DNA of 64,000 nucleotides, from NCBI RefSeq assembly GCF_019670105.1, contig NZ_AP023032.1, positions 3,404,972 to 3,468,971 of the forward strand, in the 5' to 3' direction. The position numbers and the translations under genes are program-made. The notes under the pieces were generated by a model. The model ran no database searches. It saw only the letters and a program-made list of their open reading frames with translations, and was not told where the DNA came from. The stretch comes from Agarivorans albus (lineage in GTDB: Bacteria > Pseudomonadota > Gammaproteobacteria > Enterobacterales > Celerinatantimonadaceae). Below, piece by piece: positions 26,110-34,006 of this stretch. How positions within the stretch are numbered: the first letter of the stretch is position 1; each line of letters starts with the position of its first letter.

Positions 26110-26781
26110 ATGACTCTTGATTTAGATTTCCACTCCACCTTATACCTAATAGGCTTAATCGCAGTATTTGTTTTTGCGCTAACTGGCGCGCTGGCTGCTG
26201 CTAAGCGCGAGCTAGACATCCTTGCTTTTGTATTTGTTGGCATTGTCACAGGCATAGGTGGCGGAACAATTCGCGATTTATTGCTGAGAACTGATCAAAT
26301 CTTCTGGATTGCCGATCCTAACTACCTCACGGTGTGTATTGTCGCTTCAGTGATGACCTATTTTTTTGCCCATTGGGTAATCAAAATTGATCGAATCTTA
26401 TTGTGGATGGATGCAGCGGGCATCGCCTTGTTTGCAGTATTAGGTACCAGTAAGGCCTTAAGTTACGAGGTCGCGCCGCTGATTGCTATTTTAATGGGGG
26501 TAATCAGCTCCACTTTAGGATCTGCAATTCGCGATTTAATGATACAAGTGAAGCTGGTGATTTTTGAGCCTGAAATATACGTAACAGCTTGTTTATTAGG
26601 AAGCTTGTCTTACGTAGTGCTAAGTCACTTTGGTATTAACGAGGTCTACAATATCTTGTTATCTAGTGGCGCGGCTTTTCTGTTACGGGTACTGGCTATA
26701 GAACTCGATTTAAGATTTCCCAGCTTCACACTTAGTAAGCTACAAAACCGGGAAATTCGTAAACAACAGCATAAGTCTTAA
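26110..26781 (+). CDS. TRIC-type cation channel family protein (YadS/UPF0126)
   Basis: A 223-residue inner-membrane protein of two repeated three-helix units plus a seventh helix. Each unit carries the kinked glycine motif of the family: GIGGGTIRDLL near residue 50 and STLGSAIRDLM near 140. Prokaryotic homologues of trimeric intracellular cation channels conduct K+ or Na+ as trimers, although some YadS relatives are linked to glycine uptake. Its stop overlaps the serA stop on the other strand by 4 bp (convergent). Confidence 0.88.
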   Translation: MTLDLDFHSTLYLIGLIAVFVFALTGALAAAKRELDILAFVFVGIVTGIGGGTIRDLLLRTDQIFWIADPNYLTVCIVASVMTYFFAHWVIKIDRILLWMDAAGIALFAVLGTSKALSYEVAPLIAILMGVISSTLGSAIRDLMIQVKLVIFEPEIYVTACLLGSLSYVVLSHFGINEVYNILLSSGAAFLLRVLAIELDLRFPSFTLSKLQNREIRKQQHKS

Positions 26782-27956
26782 GCGTGTTCACCAATGGCAT
26801 TCACATGGAATACATGCTCTACATTGGCAATCGCCTCTAGCAACTCGGTGGTGGCTGGTGTTGCAATGTCCATCAAGGTGTAAGCAATATCATTGCGACT
26901 CTTGTTCAGCATATCAATCACGTTGATATCCATGTCTGAGAGCAAGGCTAATACATTACTTAGTACCTTGGGTACGTTGTCGTTGGCAAAGGCAATACGG
27001 TAGCCCTCTGTTCTGCTTAACTTAATGTTAGGAAAGTTAACCGAATTATGAATGTTGCCATTTTCCAAGAAATCAATTAATTGGCGTGCAGCCATTACGG
27101 CGCAGTTTTGCTCGGCTTCGTTAGTGCTTGCGCCTAGGTGTGGCAAACTAAGTACCTTAGGATGTTTTAGCAAAGCAAGGCTCGGAAAATCGCTAACGTA
27201 TTGAGATAACTGCTGTTTAGCTAAGGCGGTAAGCAAGGCATCTTCGTCTACAATGCTGCCTCGCGCAAAGTTCAGCAACACTGCACCTTGTTTAATAGAT
27301 GCTAAGTTATCGCTATTAATTAAGCCTTGGGTATGTTTGTTAGCAGGCACATGAATAGTGACATAATCACTCGCAGCTAAAAGATCTTTTAGCTCATCAG
27401 CACACTCAACTTCTGAAGATAAGCGCCAAGCTGCTTGCACACTCAGTGCAGGGTCAAAACCAACCACCTTCATGCCTAAACCAAGAGCAGCATGAGCCAC
27501 CTCGGCACCAATAGCACCTAAGCCAACTACTCCTAGCGTTTTACCGGTGAGCTCAGAGCCAACAAACCCTTTTTTCTCGGCTTCAACTTTAAGCTGTAAA
27601 GCTTTTGCATCCATATCTTCGCTCAAGCCTTCAATAAAGCTTAAACCGGCGGCGATGTTACGCGCACTTAGTAGCATTCCCCCCAAGACTAACTCTTTTA
27701 CGGCGTTGGCATTGGCGCCAGGCGTATTAAACACAACGATGCCCTGCTCACTACAACGCTGGATGGGAATATTATTTACCCCCGCACCACAACGCGCTAA
27801 GGCTTTAACTTCACTTGGAAAATCGTAGTCATGTAAATTAGCGCTGCGGAGCATAATGGCATCTGGTGCCTCCTGCCCTTCAGCTACTTGGTAACGCTCC
27901 TTAAAACATGCCAAGCCTTGTTGGTGAATATTATTAATGGTCCGAATATTCGGCAT
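26778..27956 (-). CDS. serA: D-3-phosphoglycerate dehydrogenase with ACT domain
   Basis: A 392-residue enzyme making 3-phosphohydroxypyruvate, the first step of serine synthesis. The NAD-binding motif GVVGLGAIGAEVA is near residue 145 and the catalytic His is in SLPHLGASTNEAE. A C-terminal ACT domain (GYRIAFANDNVPKVLSNVLALLSDMDINV) should sense an amino acid such as serine. The ATG at 27956 follows GGGAGAAG; a longer in-frame start has no such signal. It lies 81 bp behind serC in an operon, so the first two steps of serine synthesis are encoded together. Confidence 0.9.
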   Translation of the reverse strand: MPNIRTINNIHQQGLACFKERYQVAEGQEAPDAIMLRSANLHDYDFPSEVKALARCGAGVNNIPIQRCSEQGIVVFNTPGANANAVKELVLGGMLLSARNIAAGLSFIEGLSEDMDAKALQLKVEAEKKGFVGSELTGKTLGVVGLGAIGAEVAHAALGLGMKVVGFDPALSVQAAWRLSSEVECADELKDLLAASDYVTIHVPANKHTQGLINSDNLASIKQGAVLLNFARGSIVDEDALLTALAKQQLSQYVSDFPSLALLKHPKVLSLPHLGASTNEAEQNCAVMAARQLIDFLENGNIHNSVNFPNIKLSRTEGYRIAFANDNVPKVLSNVLALLSDMDINVIDMLNKSRNDIAYTLMDIATPATTELLEAIANVEHVFHVNAIGEHA

Positions 27957-28037
27957 ACAGCTTCTCCCTAAACAACAATTACGGTGTTTTCGTGACAAAC
28001 TGCAGCACGAAAATAGAATATTAAAATCTTTACAAAC

Positions 28038-29153
28038 TTATAGGCACACCTGCTTATAAGCCCAAGCTAACCAAGGCATAAAGCGCTCTAGATCTTCTTT
28101 CTCAACAGTGGCGCCACACCAAATGCGCAAGCCTGCAGGAGCATCTCGGTAAGCACCTATGTCAAAAGCAACCTGCTCTTGGTCTAACAGGCCGATGATA
28201 GTTTTAACCTGTTCAGCAGACGCATCCAATGTTAAACAAACACTGGTATTTGATAGGGTTTCAGGCTGTTTCGCCAAGAAACTAATCCACGCGTTGTCGG
28301 CAACAAACTGTTTTATGACTTCGAGGTTTTGTTGGGATTTGCTGATGCTTGCCGAGACTCCGCCCAACGATTGAACCCATTTGAGGGCGTCGATATAGTC
28401 CGCCACACATAACATCGACGGCGTGTTAATCGTTTCGCCTTTGAATATACCTTCAATGAGTTTCCCTCCTTGGGTTAATCGAAATACTTTAGGCATTGGC
28501 CAGCTTGGTTGGTGGCTCTCTAATCGTGCTACTGCTCGTGGGCTAAGAATAATCACCCCGTGAGCACCCTCACCGCCCAGAGCTTTTTGCCAGCTGTAAG
28601 TCACAACATCAAGCTTTTCCCAAGGCATAGGCATGGCAAATACTGCAGAAGTAGCATCACAAATAGTTAAACCACTGCGTTGAGAGCTTATCCAATCACC
28701 ATTTGGCACGGCTACACCAGAGGTAGTGCCGTTCCAAGTAAAAATACAATCATTATCAGGGTTAGCTTGGTTCATGTCTGGTAGCTGGCCGTAATCGCTG
28801 CTGTAGTGATTAACTTGCTCAAGCTTTAGCTGCTTGCTCACGTCGGTGAACCACCCTTTACCAAACGACTCCCAACTAAAAATATCTAGTGGCTTAGGGC
28901 CTAATAGCGACCACATCACCATTTCCATCGCCCCCGTGTCAGAGCCTGGAACAATACCCACTCGGTAACCTTCCGGTAACTCCAATAATTGCTCGGTAAG
29001 TTGAATCGCTTCGCCTAGTTGAGCTTTACCAATTTTACTGCGATGAGAGCGACCAAGCGCATCAATGTTCAGCTGGCTAAGCGCGTAGCCCGGACGTTTT
29101 GCACAAGGCCCAGATGAAAAGTTTGGGCAATTGGGTTTTAACTGCGGTTTCAT
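28038..29153 (-). CDS. serC: Phosphoserine aminotransferase, alphaproteobacterial/Methanosarcina type
   Basis: A 371-residue fold-type-I PLP transaminase converting phosphohydroxypyruvate to phosphoserine. The start NFSSGPCAKRPGYALSQL and the segment IVPGSDTGAMEMVMWSLLG belong to the SerC type of alphaproteobacteria and Methanosarcina. The usual gammaproteobacterial type begins with a motif like NFSSGPAMLP. The PLP Lys is in TYSWQKALGGEGAHG near residue 190. AAGGATC precedes the ATG. It heads the serC-serA operon. Confidence 0.88.
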   Translation of the reverse strand: MKPQLKPNCPNFSSGPCAKRPGYALSQLNIDALGRSHRSKIGKAQLGEAIQLTEQLLELPEGYRVGIVPGSDTGAMEMVMWSLLGPKPLDIFSWESFGKGWFTDVSKQLKLEQVNHYSSDYGQLPDMNQANPDNDCIFTWNGTTSGVAVPNGDWISSQRSGLTICDATSAVFAMPMPWEKLDVVTYSWQKALGGEGAHGVIILSPRAVARLESHQPSWPMPKVFRLTQGGKLIEGIFKGETINTPSMLCVADYIDALKWVQSLGGVSASISKSQQNLEVIKQFVADNAWISFLAKQPETLSNTSVCLTLDASAEQVKTIIGLLDQEQVAFDIGAYRDAPAGLRIWCGATVEKEDLERFMPWLAWAYKQVCL

Positions 29154-29462
29154 TAACGATCCTTGTAAGTAGCTGCCTAACTAGGCAATTGAATAATAAC
29201 TAAAAGCAGTATATGCGAGAGAGCTAGACCATAAAATGACCTGACACCAATTTTAAACGCTGGCGAAAACTTCAATACAAACAAAGGTAAATAGTCTAAT
29301 TATCAAGATAATTGCAGAGCATATACAGTGGTGAGCAACGCTTAAAACTAAATAGAGATACTAATCCCCCATATAACACTAAGGCCCAAATCCTTGACTT
29401 CATTTAAGACCTAAAGCTGGGTAGTATTTAACTAAGTCTCAATCTCAAAAAGCGAACATAGC
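29154..29462. other. 309-bp intergenic region between serC and the Nudix gene
   Basis: Divergent promoter region. I see no tRNA, riboswitch, strong hairpin or short gene. A small inverted repeat (GCCTAACTAGGC, near 29170) lies just upstream of serC. Confidence 0.4.
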
Positions 29463-29993
29463 TTGCCAGCCCTTACTTATTGCCCTCAATGTTCCAGTAC
29501 TACATTCAAGCAAATCGATGTTAAACAATGGGCTTGCAAACAATGCAAATTTAGCTACTTTCACAATATGGCCTCTACCGCTGGCGCCTTACTCATTTAT
29601 AAAGGAGAACTATTACTAGTAGAGCGCGCCATTGATCCGAAAAAAGGCTACTGGGACTTACCGGGTGGATTCATCGAATATGGTGAAAGCTTAGAACAGG
29701 GCTTACAACGAGAGCTAAATGAAGAACTTGGGCTTGAACTAGCCACCGAAAAATTTAGCTACTTTGGCTCATTTGCTAATCAATATACCTACAACCAAGT
29801 GCTTTATCATACTTGCGATAGCTTTTTTGTTTACTTGCTAGACAGCAAGATATCACCACAAGCAAGAGATGATGTGGCAGGCTGGCAATGGCACAATCTA
29901 AAAAACCTTCCTTTAGACAAAATAGCTTTTACCTCGGTAAAGCAAGGACTTAAAAAACTTTCTCAACAAACCATCATCCCTATTTACAAATAA
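29463..29993 (+). CDS. Nudix hydrolase with N-terminal zinc ribbon
   Basis: A 176-residue hydrolase of nucleoside diphosphates linked to another moiety. Residues 1-30 form a zinc ribbon (CPQC...CKQC). The Nudix box starts at GGFIEYGESLEQGLQREL and ends NEELGLEL, with all catalytic Glu residues present. This layout occurs in NADH-pyrophosphatase-like and ADP-sugar hydrolases; the substrate is open. The start appears to be TTG at 29463, because the zinc ribbon needs it and no ATG lies upstream in frame nearby. The ribosome site is weak. Confidence 0.85.
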   Translation: MPALTYCPQCSSTTFKQIDVKQWACKQCKFSYFHNMASTAGALLIYKGELLLVERAIDPKKGYWDLPGGFIEYGESLEQGLQRELNEELGLELATEKFSYFGSFANQYTYNQVLYHTCDSFFVYLLDSKISPQARDDVAGWQWHNLKNLPLDKIAFTSVKQGLKKLSQQTIIPIYK

Positions 29994-30107
29994 ATCACAT
30001 AAAGTTGATGTAGAACATACCCTCTTAACCATATTTTTACTATGGTTAATTTGCTCAAAAAGCGAACAACAAGAACTTCTAGCAGGAAGCAAAAAGAGGG
30101 TACAAAT

Positions 30108-31574
30108 ATGGATAACCATCCCCGTAGTTCTAGTGTTATTACCGCAATACTCACCTTGGCAGCGGCGCTGTGTTTAATACTGTCATTTTCAAGTAATGCG
30201 GAACCCAAAGCCTTAGTGCTAAAACCATTCAAGCAGCTCAGCCAAGAAAGCGCCGAGTGTGCCGGATGTCATAAAGACAAAAACCCATCAATTTATGCAC
30301 AATGGGGCCGTTCGAAACACTACGGAGCCAACGTAGGGTGCTACGAATGTCACCAAGCAAACCCTGAAGACAAAGACGCCATCACTCACGAAGGCCACAC
30401 CATTTCGGTGATTGTTTCACCTACCGATTGTGCTAATTGCCATACTCAAGAAGTTGACGAGTTCGCTAAAAGCCACCACGCAAAAGCTGGGCAGATCATT
30501 GGTTCGCTAGATAACTTCCTCGCAGAGGTAGTGGAAGGAGCACTCACCTTTAATGGCCAGTCTCCCGCTGCGGTTAATGGCTGCTGGCAGTGTCACGGTT
30601 CAGAGGTGAAAGTGCTGGAAAACGGTGATTTAGACCCCACCACGTGGCCCAACACCGGCATTGGACGAATTAACCCAGATGGTTCGGTTGGCGCTTGTAC
30701 TGCTTGTCACCAACGCCACGAATTCTCGATGGTGCAAGCGCGCAGACCAGAAGCCTGTGGTAAGTGTCACCTAGGTCCAGACCACCCTCAAAAAGAGGTT
30801 TACGAAGAGTCTAAACACGGCATTAACTTCTACGCCAACGTTGATCGGATGAACCTCGACTCGGCCAAGTGGATTGTTGGCGAAGATTACGACGCCGCGC
30901 CAACCTGCGCCACTTGTCATATGTCAGCTACTCGCGAACTGCCTGTAACCCATGATGTTGGCAACCGTATTTCATGGACATTGCGCCCAGCAATCTCGGA
31001 AAAAATTGATGCTAAAGCGAAGGCTCAAGGTAAAGAAGTTAAGTCTTGGGAAGCGCGTCGCGACGACATGAAGAACGTCTGTGAGTCTTGCCATACTAAG
31101 TCGATGATCGACAATTTCTACCAGCAATTTGATTCACTGGTTGTTTTATACAACGACAAATTCGCCCGTCCAGGTAAAGACTTAATGGATGTGTTGAAGA
31201 GTGAAAAAATGCTAACCGAAACAGGCTTTGATGAAGAGATAGAATGGACCTGGTTCTACTTATGGCACCACGAAGGACGCAGAGCCCGTCACGGCGCTGC
31301 CATGCAAGCACCAGACTACGTGCAATGGCACGGCATGTATGAAGTCGCAGAACGCTTCTACATAGAGTTAGTTCCACAGTTCCTAGAAGTGGTAGAAAAA
31401 GCCGAACACAAGGGCAATACCGAAGGTGCAGAAAAAGCCCGGGCTGTTCTTGCCGAAATACTCGATCGCCCAGAGCACGCCTGGTTTAGTGGCAACGAAC
31501 CGGAAGAAGTGAAAAAAGCCAGAAAAGAAGCACAAGCGGCCTTTAAAGCCCGTTACTTAAGCGAAAGCAAATAG
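30108..31574 (+). CDS. Octaheme c-type cytochrome, hydroxylamine oxidoreductase-like
   Basis: A 488-residue periplasmic multiheme enzyme. An N-terminal signal peptide is followed by exactly eight CxxCH haem sites (CAGCH, CYECH, CANCH, CWQCH, CTACH, CGKCH, CATCH, CESCH). Haem spacing and segments such as RHEFSMVQARRPEACGKCH and APTCATCHM match the HAO family. With the NapC-type partner directly downstream, the likely direction is reduction of hydroxylamine or nitrite/NO using quinol electrons, as proposed for epsilonproteobacterial HaoA/HaoC. Y404 in PDYVQWHG lies near the region of the P460-crosslinking Tyr, but I cannot align it surely. The ATG at 30108 has AGAGGG 7 nt upstream. Confidence 0.88.
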   Translation: MDNHPRSSSVITAILTLAAALCLILSFSSNAEPKALVLKPFKQLSQESAECAGCHKDKNPSIYAQWGRSKHYGANVGCYECHQANPEDKDAITHEGHTISVIVSPTDCANCHTQEVDEFAKSHHAKAGQIIGSLDNFLAEVVEGALTFNGQSPAAVNGCWQCHGSEVKVLENGDLDPTTWPNTGIGRINPDGSVGACTACHQRHEFSMVQARRPEACGKCHLGPDHPQKEVYEESKHGINFYANVDRMNLDSAKWIVGEDYDAAPTCATCHMSATRELPVTHDVGNRISWTLRPAISEKIDAKAKAQGKEVKSWEARRDDMKNVCESCHTKSMIDNFYQQFDSLVVLYNDKFARPGKDLMDVLKSEKMLTETGFDEEIEWTWFYLWHHEGRRARHGAAMQAPDYVQWHGMYEVAERFYIELVPQFLEVVEKAEHKGNTEGAEKARAVLAEILDRPEHAWFSGNEPEEVKKARKEAQAAFKARYLSESK

Positions 31575-31623
31575 CCACCGATGGGAGCAGTAATGCTCCC
31601 CTCTTTTAAAAGAGGATGCTGAT

Positions 31624-32190
31624 ATGACAAATAACCAGCAGAAGACTCGGTGGCAGAAGCTATGGGCTTGGCTTAAAAAGCCACTCATTGTTGGGATACC
31701 CATTGGTGTATTTGTATTAGTGTTAGGTTTGGCAACTGTGCAAGGCAGCTTAGTACTATCCAGTACTAACGAGTTTTGTTTTAGTTGCCACCTTAAAATG
31801 GACACTATTGTGCAAGAGTACAAGGCATCGAGTCACTACGGAGACGGCAGCAACATCGCCGCCACCTGTGCCGACTGCCACGTACCACACCCATACTTTG
31901 AAATGCTACAGGTAAAAATTGCCGCCACCGCCGATATTTATCACATGATGGTAGGCACCATAACCAAGGAAAATTTCGAAGAGCACCGGCCAGCCCTTGC
32001 TGAAACCGTTTGGCGTGATATGCAAGCCAATGACTCAGCCAACTGCCGACACTGCCACCAAGGTGACAACTTTGATTTAAGCAAACAACCACAGCGCGCG
32101 CGATTAAATCACCAGCAAATAGCCGCCCGCGGAGAAACCTGCGTAGACTGCCACCAAGGCTTAACCCACAAGCGGATAGTAATCGAATAA
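31624..32190 (+). CDS. NapC/NirT-type tetraheme quinol dehydrogenase
   Basis: A 188-residue protein anchored by one N-terminal membrane helix (LIVGIPIGVFVLVLGLATV), with four haem c sites: CFSCH, CADCH, CRHCH and CVDCH. This is the NapC/NirT/NrfH-like architecture that oxidises membrane quinol and passes electrons to a periplasmic multiheme enzyme. It sits 49 bp behind the octaheme cytochrome, with AGAGGA before its ATG, and is surely its electron donor (the HaoC/CycX role). A terminator follows. Confidence 0.92.
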   Translation: MTNNQQKTRWQKLWAWLKKPLIVGIPIGVFVLVLGLATVQGSLVLSSTNEFCFSCHLKMDTIVQEYKASSHYGDGSNIAATCADCHVPHPYFEMLQVKIAATADIYHMMVGTITKENFEEHRPALAETVWRDMQANDSANCRHCHQGDNFDLSKQPQRARLNHQQIAARGETCVDCHQGLTHKRIVIE

Positions 32191-32210
32191 GACCTTTACT
32201 ATTAAATATA

Positions 32211-32248
32211 AAGTCTTCAAAGTAACTGCTTTGAGGACTTTTGTTTTT
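32211..32248 (+). terminator. Terminator of the octaheme-NapC operon
   Basis: A 12-bp stem with one wobble (32211-32222 with 32229-32240), 6-nt loop, then TTGTTTTT. Confidence 0.85.
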
Positions 32249-32308
32249 CTACCCTTTACTCATCCGACCTCTCATGTTAAAAACTTGTAAAAAACCACAA
32301 AGTAAATT

Positions 32309-32851
32309 ATGAATCACTACTTTCGCCTATTAAGCATGTTTATCCGCCATTGGTTTAGTGCCAAAACTCACTTAGATCCCACGGGAGATTTTGTTATTAA
32401 GCTACGTGCCTTACCCTTTGATTGCGACGCCAACATGCACCTTACTAACTCTCGCTATTTTAGCTTTGGTGATTTAGGGCGCATCGATATGATGTTAAAA
32501 ACCAAACTGGGCTCGGTGGCACTTAAAAAGCGCTGGTTAGGCGTAGTGAATGCACAGTCGGTGACTTATATTCGCCCGATTAAGCCTATGGCCAAGGTGG
32601 AGCTTCACAGCAAGCTATTAGGCTGGGATGAGAAGTATTGGTATTTTGAACACCGCTTTATTGGCAACAATACGTTGTACGCCACTATCTTAGTGCGCGG
32701 AGTATTTTTAAAAGGTAAAAAGCCAGTGCCAATGAGCGAGCTACTGTCGTTGGTGGATCATGACCATCCTTCTCCAGAGTTACCGATGCGGGTAGCTCAC
32801 TGGAAGCAACTACTGTCGACTAAAAAGCAAGAATCTCCAGTGCTAAGCTAA
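32309..32851 (+). CDS. Acyl-CoA thioesterase-like hotdog protein (THEM6/4HBT type)
   Basis: A 180-residue protein with a single hotdog fold. The segment PFDCDANMHLTNSRYF near residue 45 carries the Asp and His/Asn pattern typical of the 4-hydroxybenzoyl-CoA thioesterase/THEM6 group, which hydrolyse acyl-CoA or acyl-ACP. TYIRPIKPMAKVELHSKLLGWDEKYWYFEHRF is the matching central strand region. The first 20 residues are amphipathic and may associate with the membrane. Substrate and pathway are unknown, and neighbours give no clue. Confidence 0.83.
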   Translation: MNHYFRLLSMFIRHWFSAKTHLDPTGDFVIKLRALPFDCDANMHLTNSRYFSFGDLGRIDMMLKTKLGSVALKKRWLGVVNAQSVTYIRPIKPMAKVELHSKLLGWDEKYWYFEHRFIGNNTLYATILVRGVFLKGKKPVPMSELLSLVDHDHPSPELPMRVAHWKQLLSTKKQESPVLS

Positions 32852-32910
32852 ATGTCTTGCTTTGCTGGAAATCTATAAGCGATAAAATATCCGCTAGTGG
32901 GTAATCAAAA

Positions 32911-32960
32911 AGTCGTTCTATCTGCCATAATTTAGATAGAACGGCGACTTGGTATACCAA
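32911..32960 (+). promoter_or_regulatory. Structured leader of the solute-binding protein gene
   Basis: A long hairpin (arms 32911-32923 and 32934-32950 with a 3-nt bulge) is followed immediately by the perfect palindrome TTGGTATACCAA (32949-32960), whose last base is the first of the ATG. No clear Shine-Dalgarno exists. It could act in translation control or as an operator. Confidence 0.45.
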
Positions 32961-33685
32961 TGAATAAACACCCAAAGCCTATTTGGCTTACCGCTTTATT
33001 AATTCTCTTTGTCAGCTACATGGGCTTCACCCAAGCCCAAACCATTACCTTGGCTACCAGCAAATCCATTCCGCCTTACATCATCAAAGATCAGCAGTCT
33101 GGCATTCAGCTAGATATTATCAAGCAGGCTTTTAGCAATGCAGGCTATCAAGTAAAGCAGGTTATTTTCACTTCTAATTTACGCGCAGAAAGGATGCTAG
33201 AACAAAATGCCGTAGACGCCATTGTAAATGCCCCTAACAACGGCACACACGCTCACCTCTCAGAACCTGTAATCTTCTATCAAAATGTTGCTATTAGCCT
33301 GTCTGTTCGTCAGCTAAACATCCAATCCATTGATGACTTAACTAAGTTTCGCTTAATGGCTTTTCAAAATGCCAAAAAGTATCTTGGTGAACGCTTCGCC
33401 AAAGCAACTGAGCAAGCTAAATTCTATACCGAAGTAGCTAATCAAAGTGCCCAATTAGAGCGTTTATACCGCGGACAAGTGGATGTGATTGTTTTAGACA
33501 AGCGGATATTCCACTATTTAAATCAGCAACTTATTGCCAAGCAACGTCCTACAGCGCCAGTGACCAAGCACCTTATTTTTCCAGAATCACCGCGGCTATT
33601 GGGCTTTCATGACCCAGAGCTTCGCGACAAATTTAACGCAGGTCTGAAGCAATTGAACGATCAAAAAGTAAAGCATTCAGAATGA
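32960..33685 (+). CDS. Periplasmic solute-binding protein, family 3 type
   Basis: A 241-residue exported protein with signal peptide ending AQA. It has the bilobed family-3 binding fold: ITLATSKSIPPYIIKDQQSGIQLDIIKQAF at the start and VDAIVNAPN and VDVIVLDKRIF as further lobe markers. Members bind amino acids or similar polar ligands. No ABC permease or ATPase is adjacent, and no histidine kinase or cyclase is fused, so it is an orphan. Such orphans in marine gammaproteobacteria are common and of unknown role. Its leader shows unusual structure. Confidence 0.82.
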   Translation: MNKHPKPIWLTALLILFVSYMGFTQAQTITLATSKSIPPYIIKDQQSGIQLDIIKQAFSNAGYQVKQVIFTSNLRAERMLEQNAVDAIVNAPNNGTHAHLSEPVIFYQNVAISLSVRQLNIQSIDDLTKFRLMAFQNAKKYLGERFAKATEQAKFYTEVANQSAQLERLYRGQVDVIVLDKRIFHYLNQQLIAKQRPTAPVTKHLIFPESPRLLGFHDPELRDKFNAGLKQLNDQKVKHSE

Positions 33686-33926
33686 ACCAACTGGCTAAAC
33701 CAGTGAAAACAGCCATTTTGTGTTACAAATTAGATCAAGCAGCTATTTTCGATAGTTTTTACAAGAATAATCGGGCTTAACACTGATAACAAAAATTTAA
33801 CAGCCCACTAATTGAGCAGCTTTAAAATAGTAGCAATGCCCACTTATTCAGGCCTACTAGCTGTTTAAGATCACTTTTTAGAAAAATCATCTTTTTTTTA
33901 CTTAGCGAATAAAAGATTTAAGCCAA

Positions 33927-33946
33927 AACTGTCATAAATGACAGTT
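33927..33946. promoter_or_regulatory. Perfect lux-box-like palindrome upstream of glgC
   Basis: AACTGTCATAAATGACAGTT is a perfect 20-bp palindrome with the same CTGT-N8-ACAG core and TT flank as the sites at luxI and rsaM/luxR. Its centre is 70.5 bp before the glgC ATG. A -10-like TATCAT at 33966-33971 puts it near -42, the classical LuxR activating position. The left half also resembles one PhoB half-site, but the required direct repeat is missing. Confidence 0.65.
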
Positions 33947-34006
33947 ACATTCAGCATGAAAACGCTATCATAGACTTTCTATTACGCCCACGAGGAAATT
34001 TTCGAT

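Noticed and set aside
30000-30107. FNR or NarL/NarP site before the octaheme cytochrome gene
   Set aside because: Only a TTGAT half-site and an imperfect NarL-like heptamer are present, which is not enough to call a site.
33927-33946. PhoB box upstream of glgC
   Set aside because: The left part CTGTCATAAA matches one PhoB half-site, but the second 11-bp direct repeat is absent. The site is a perfect inverted repeat that fits a lux box better.
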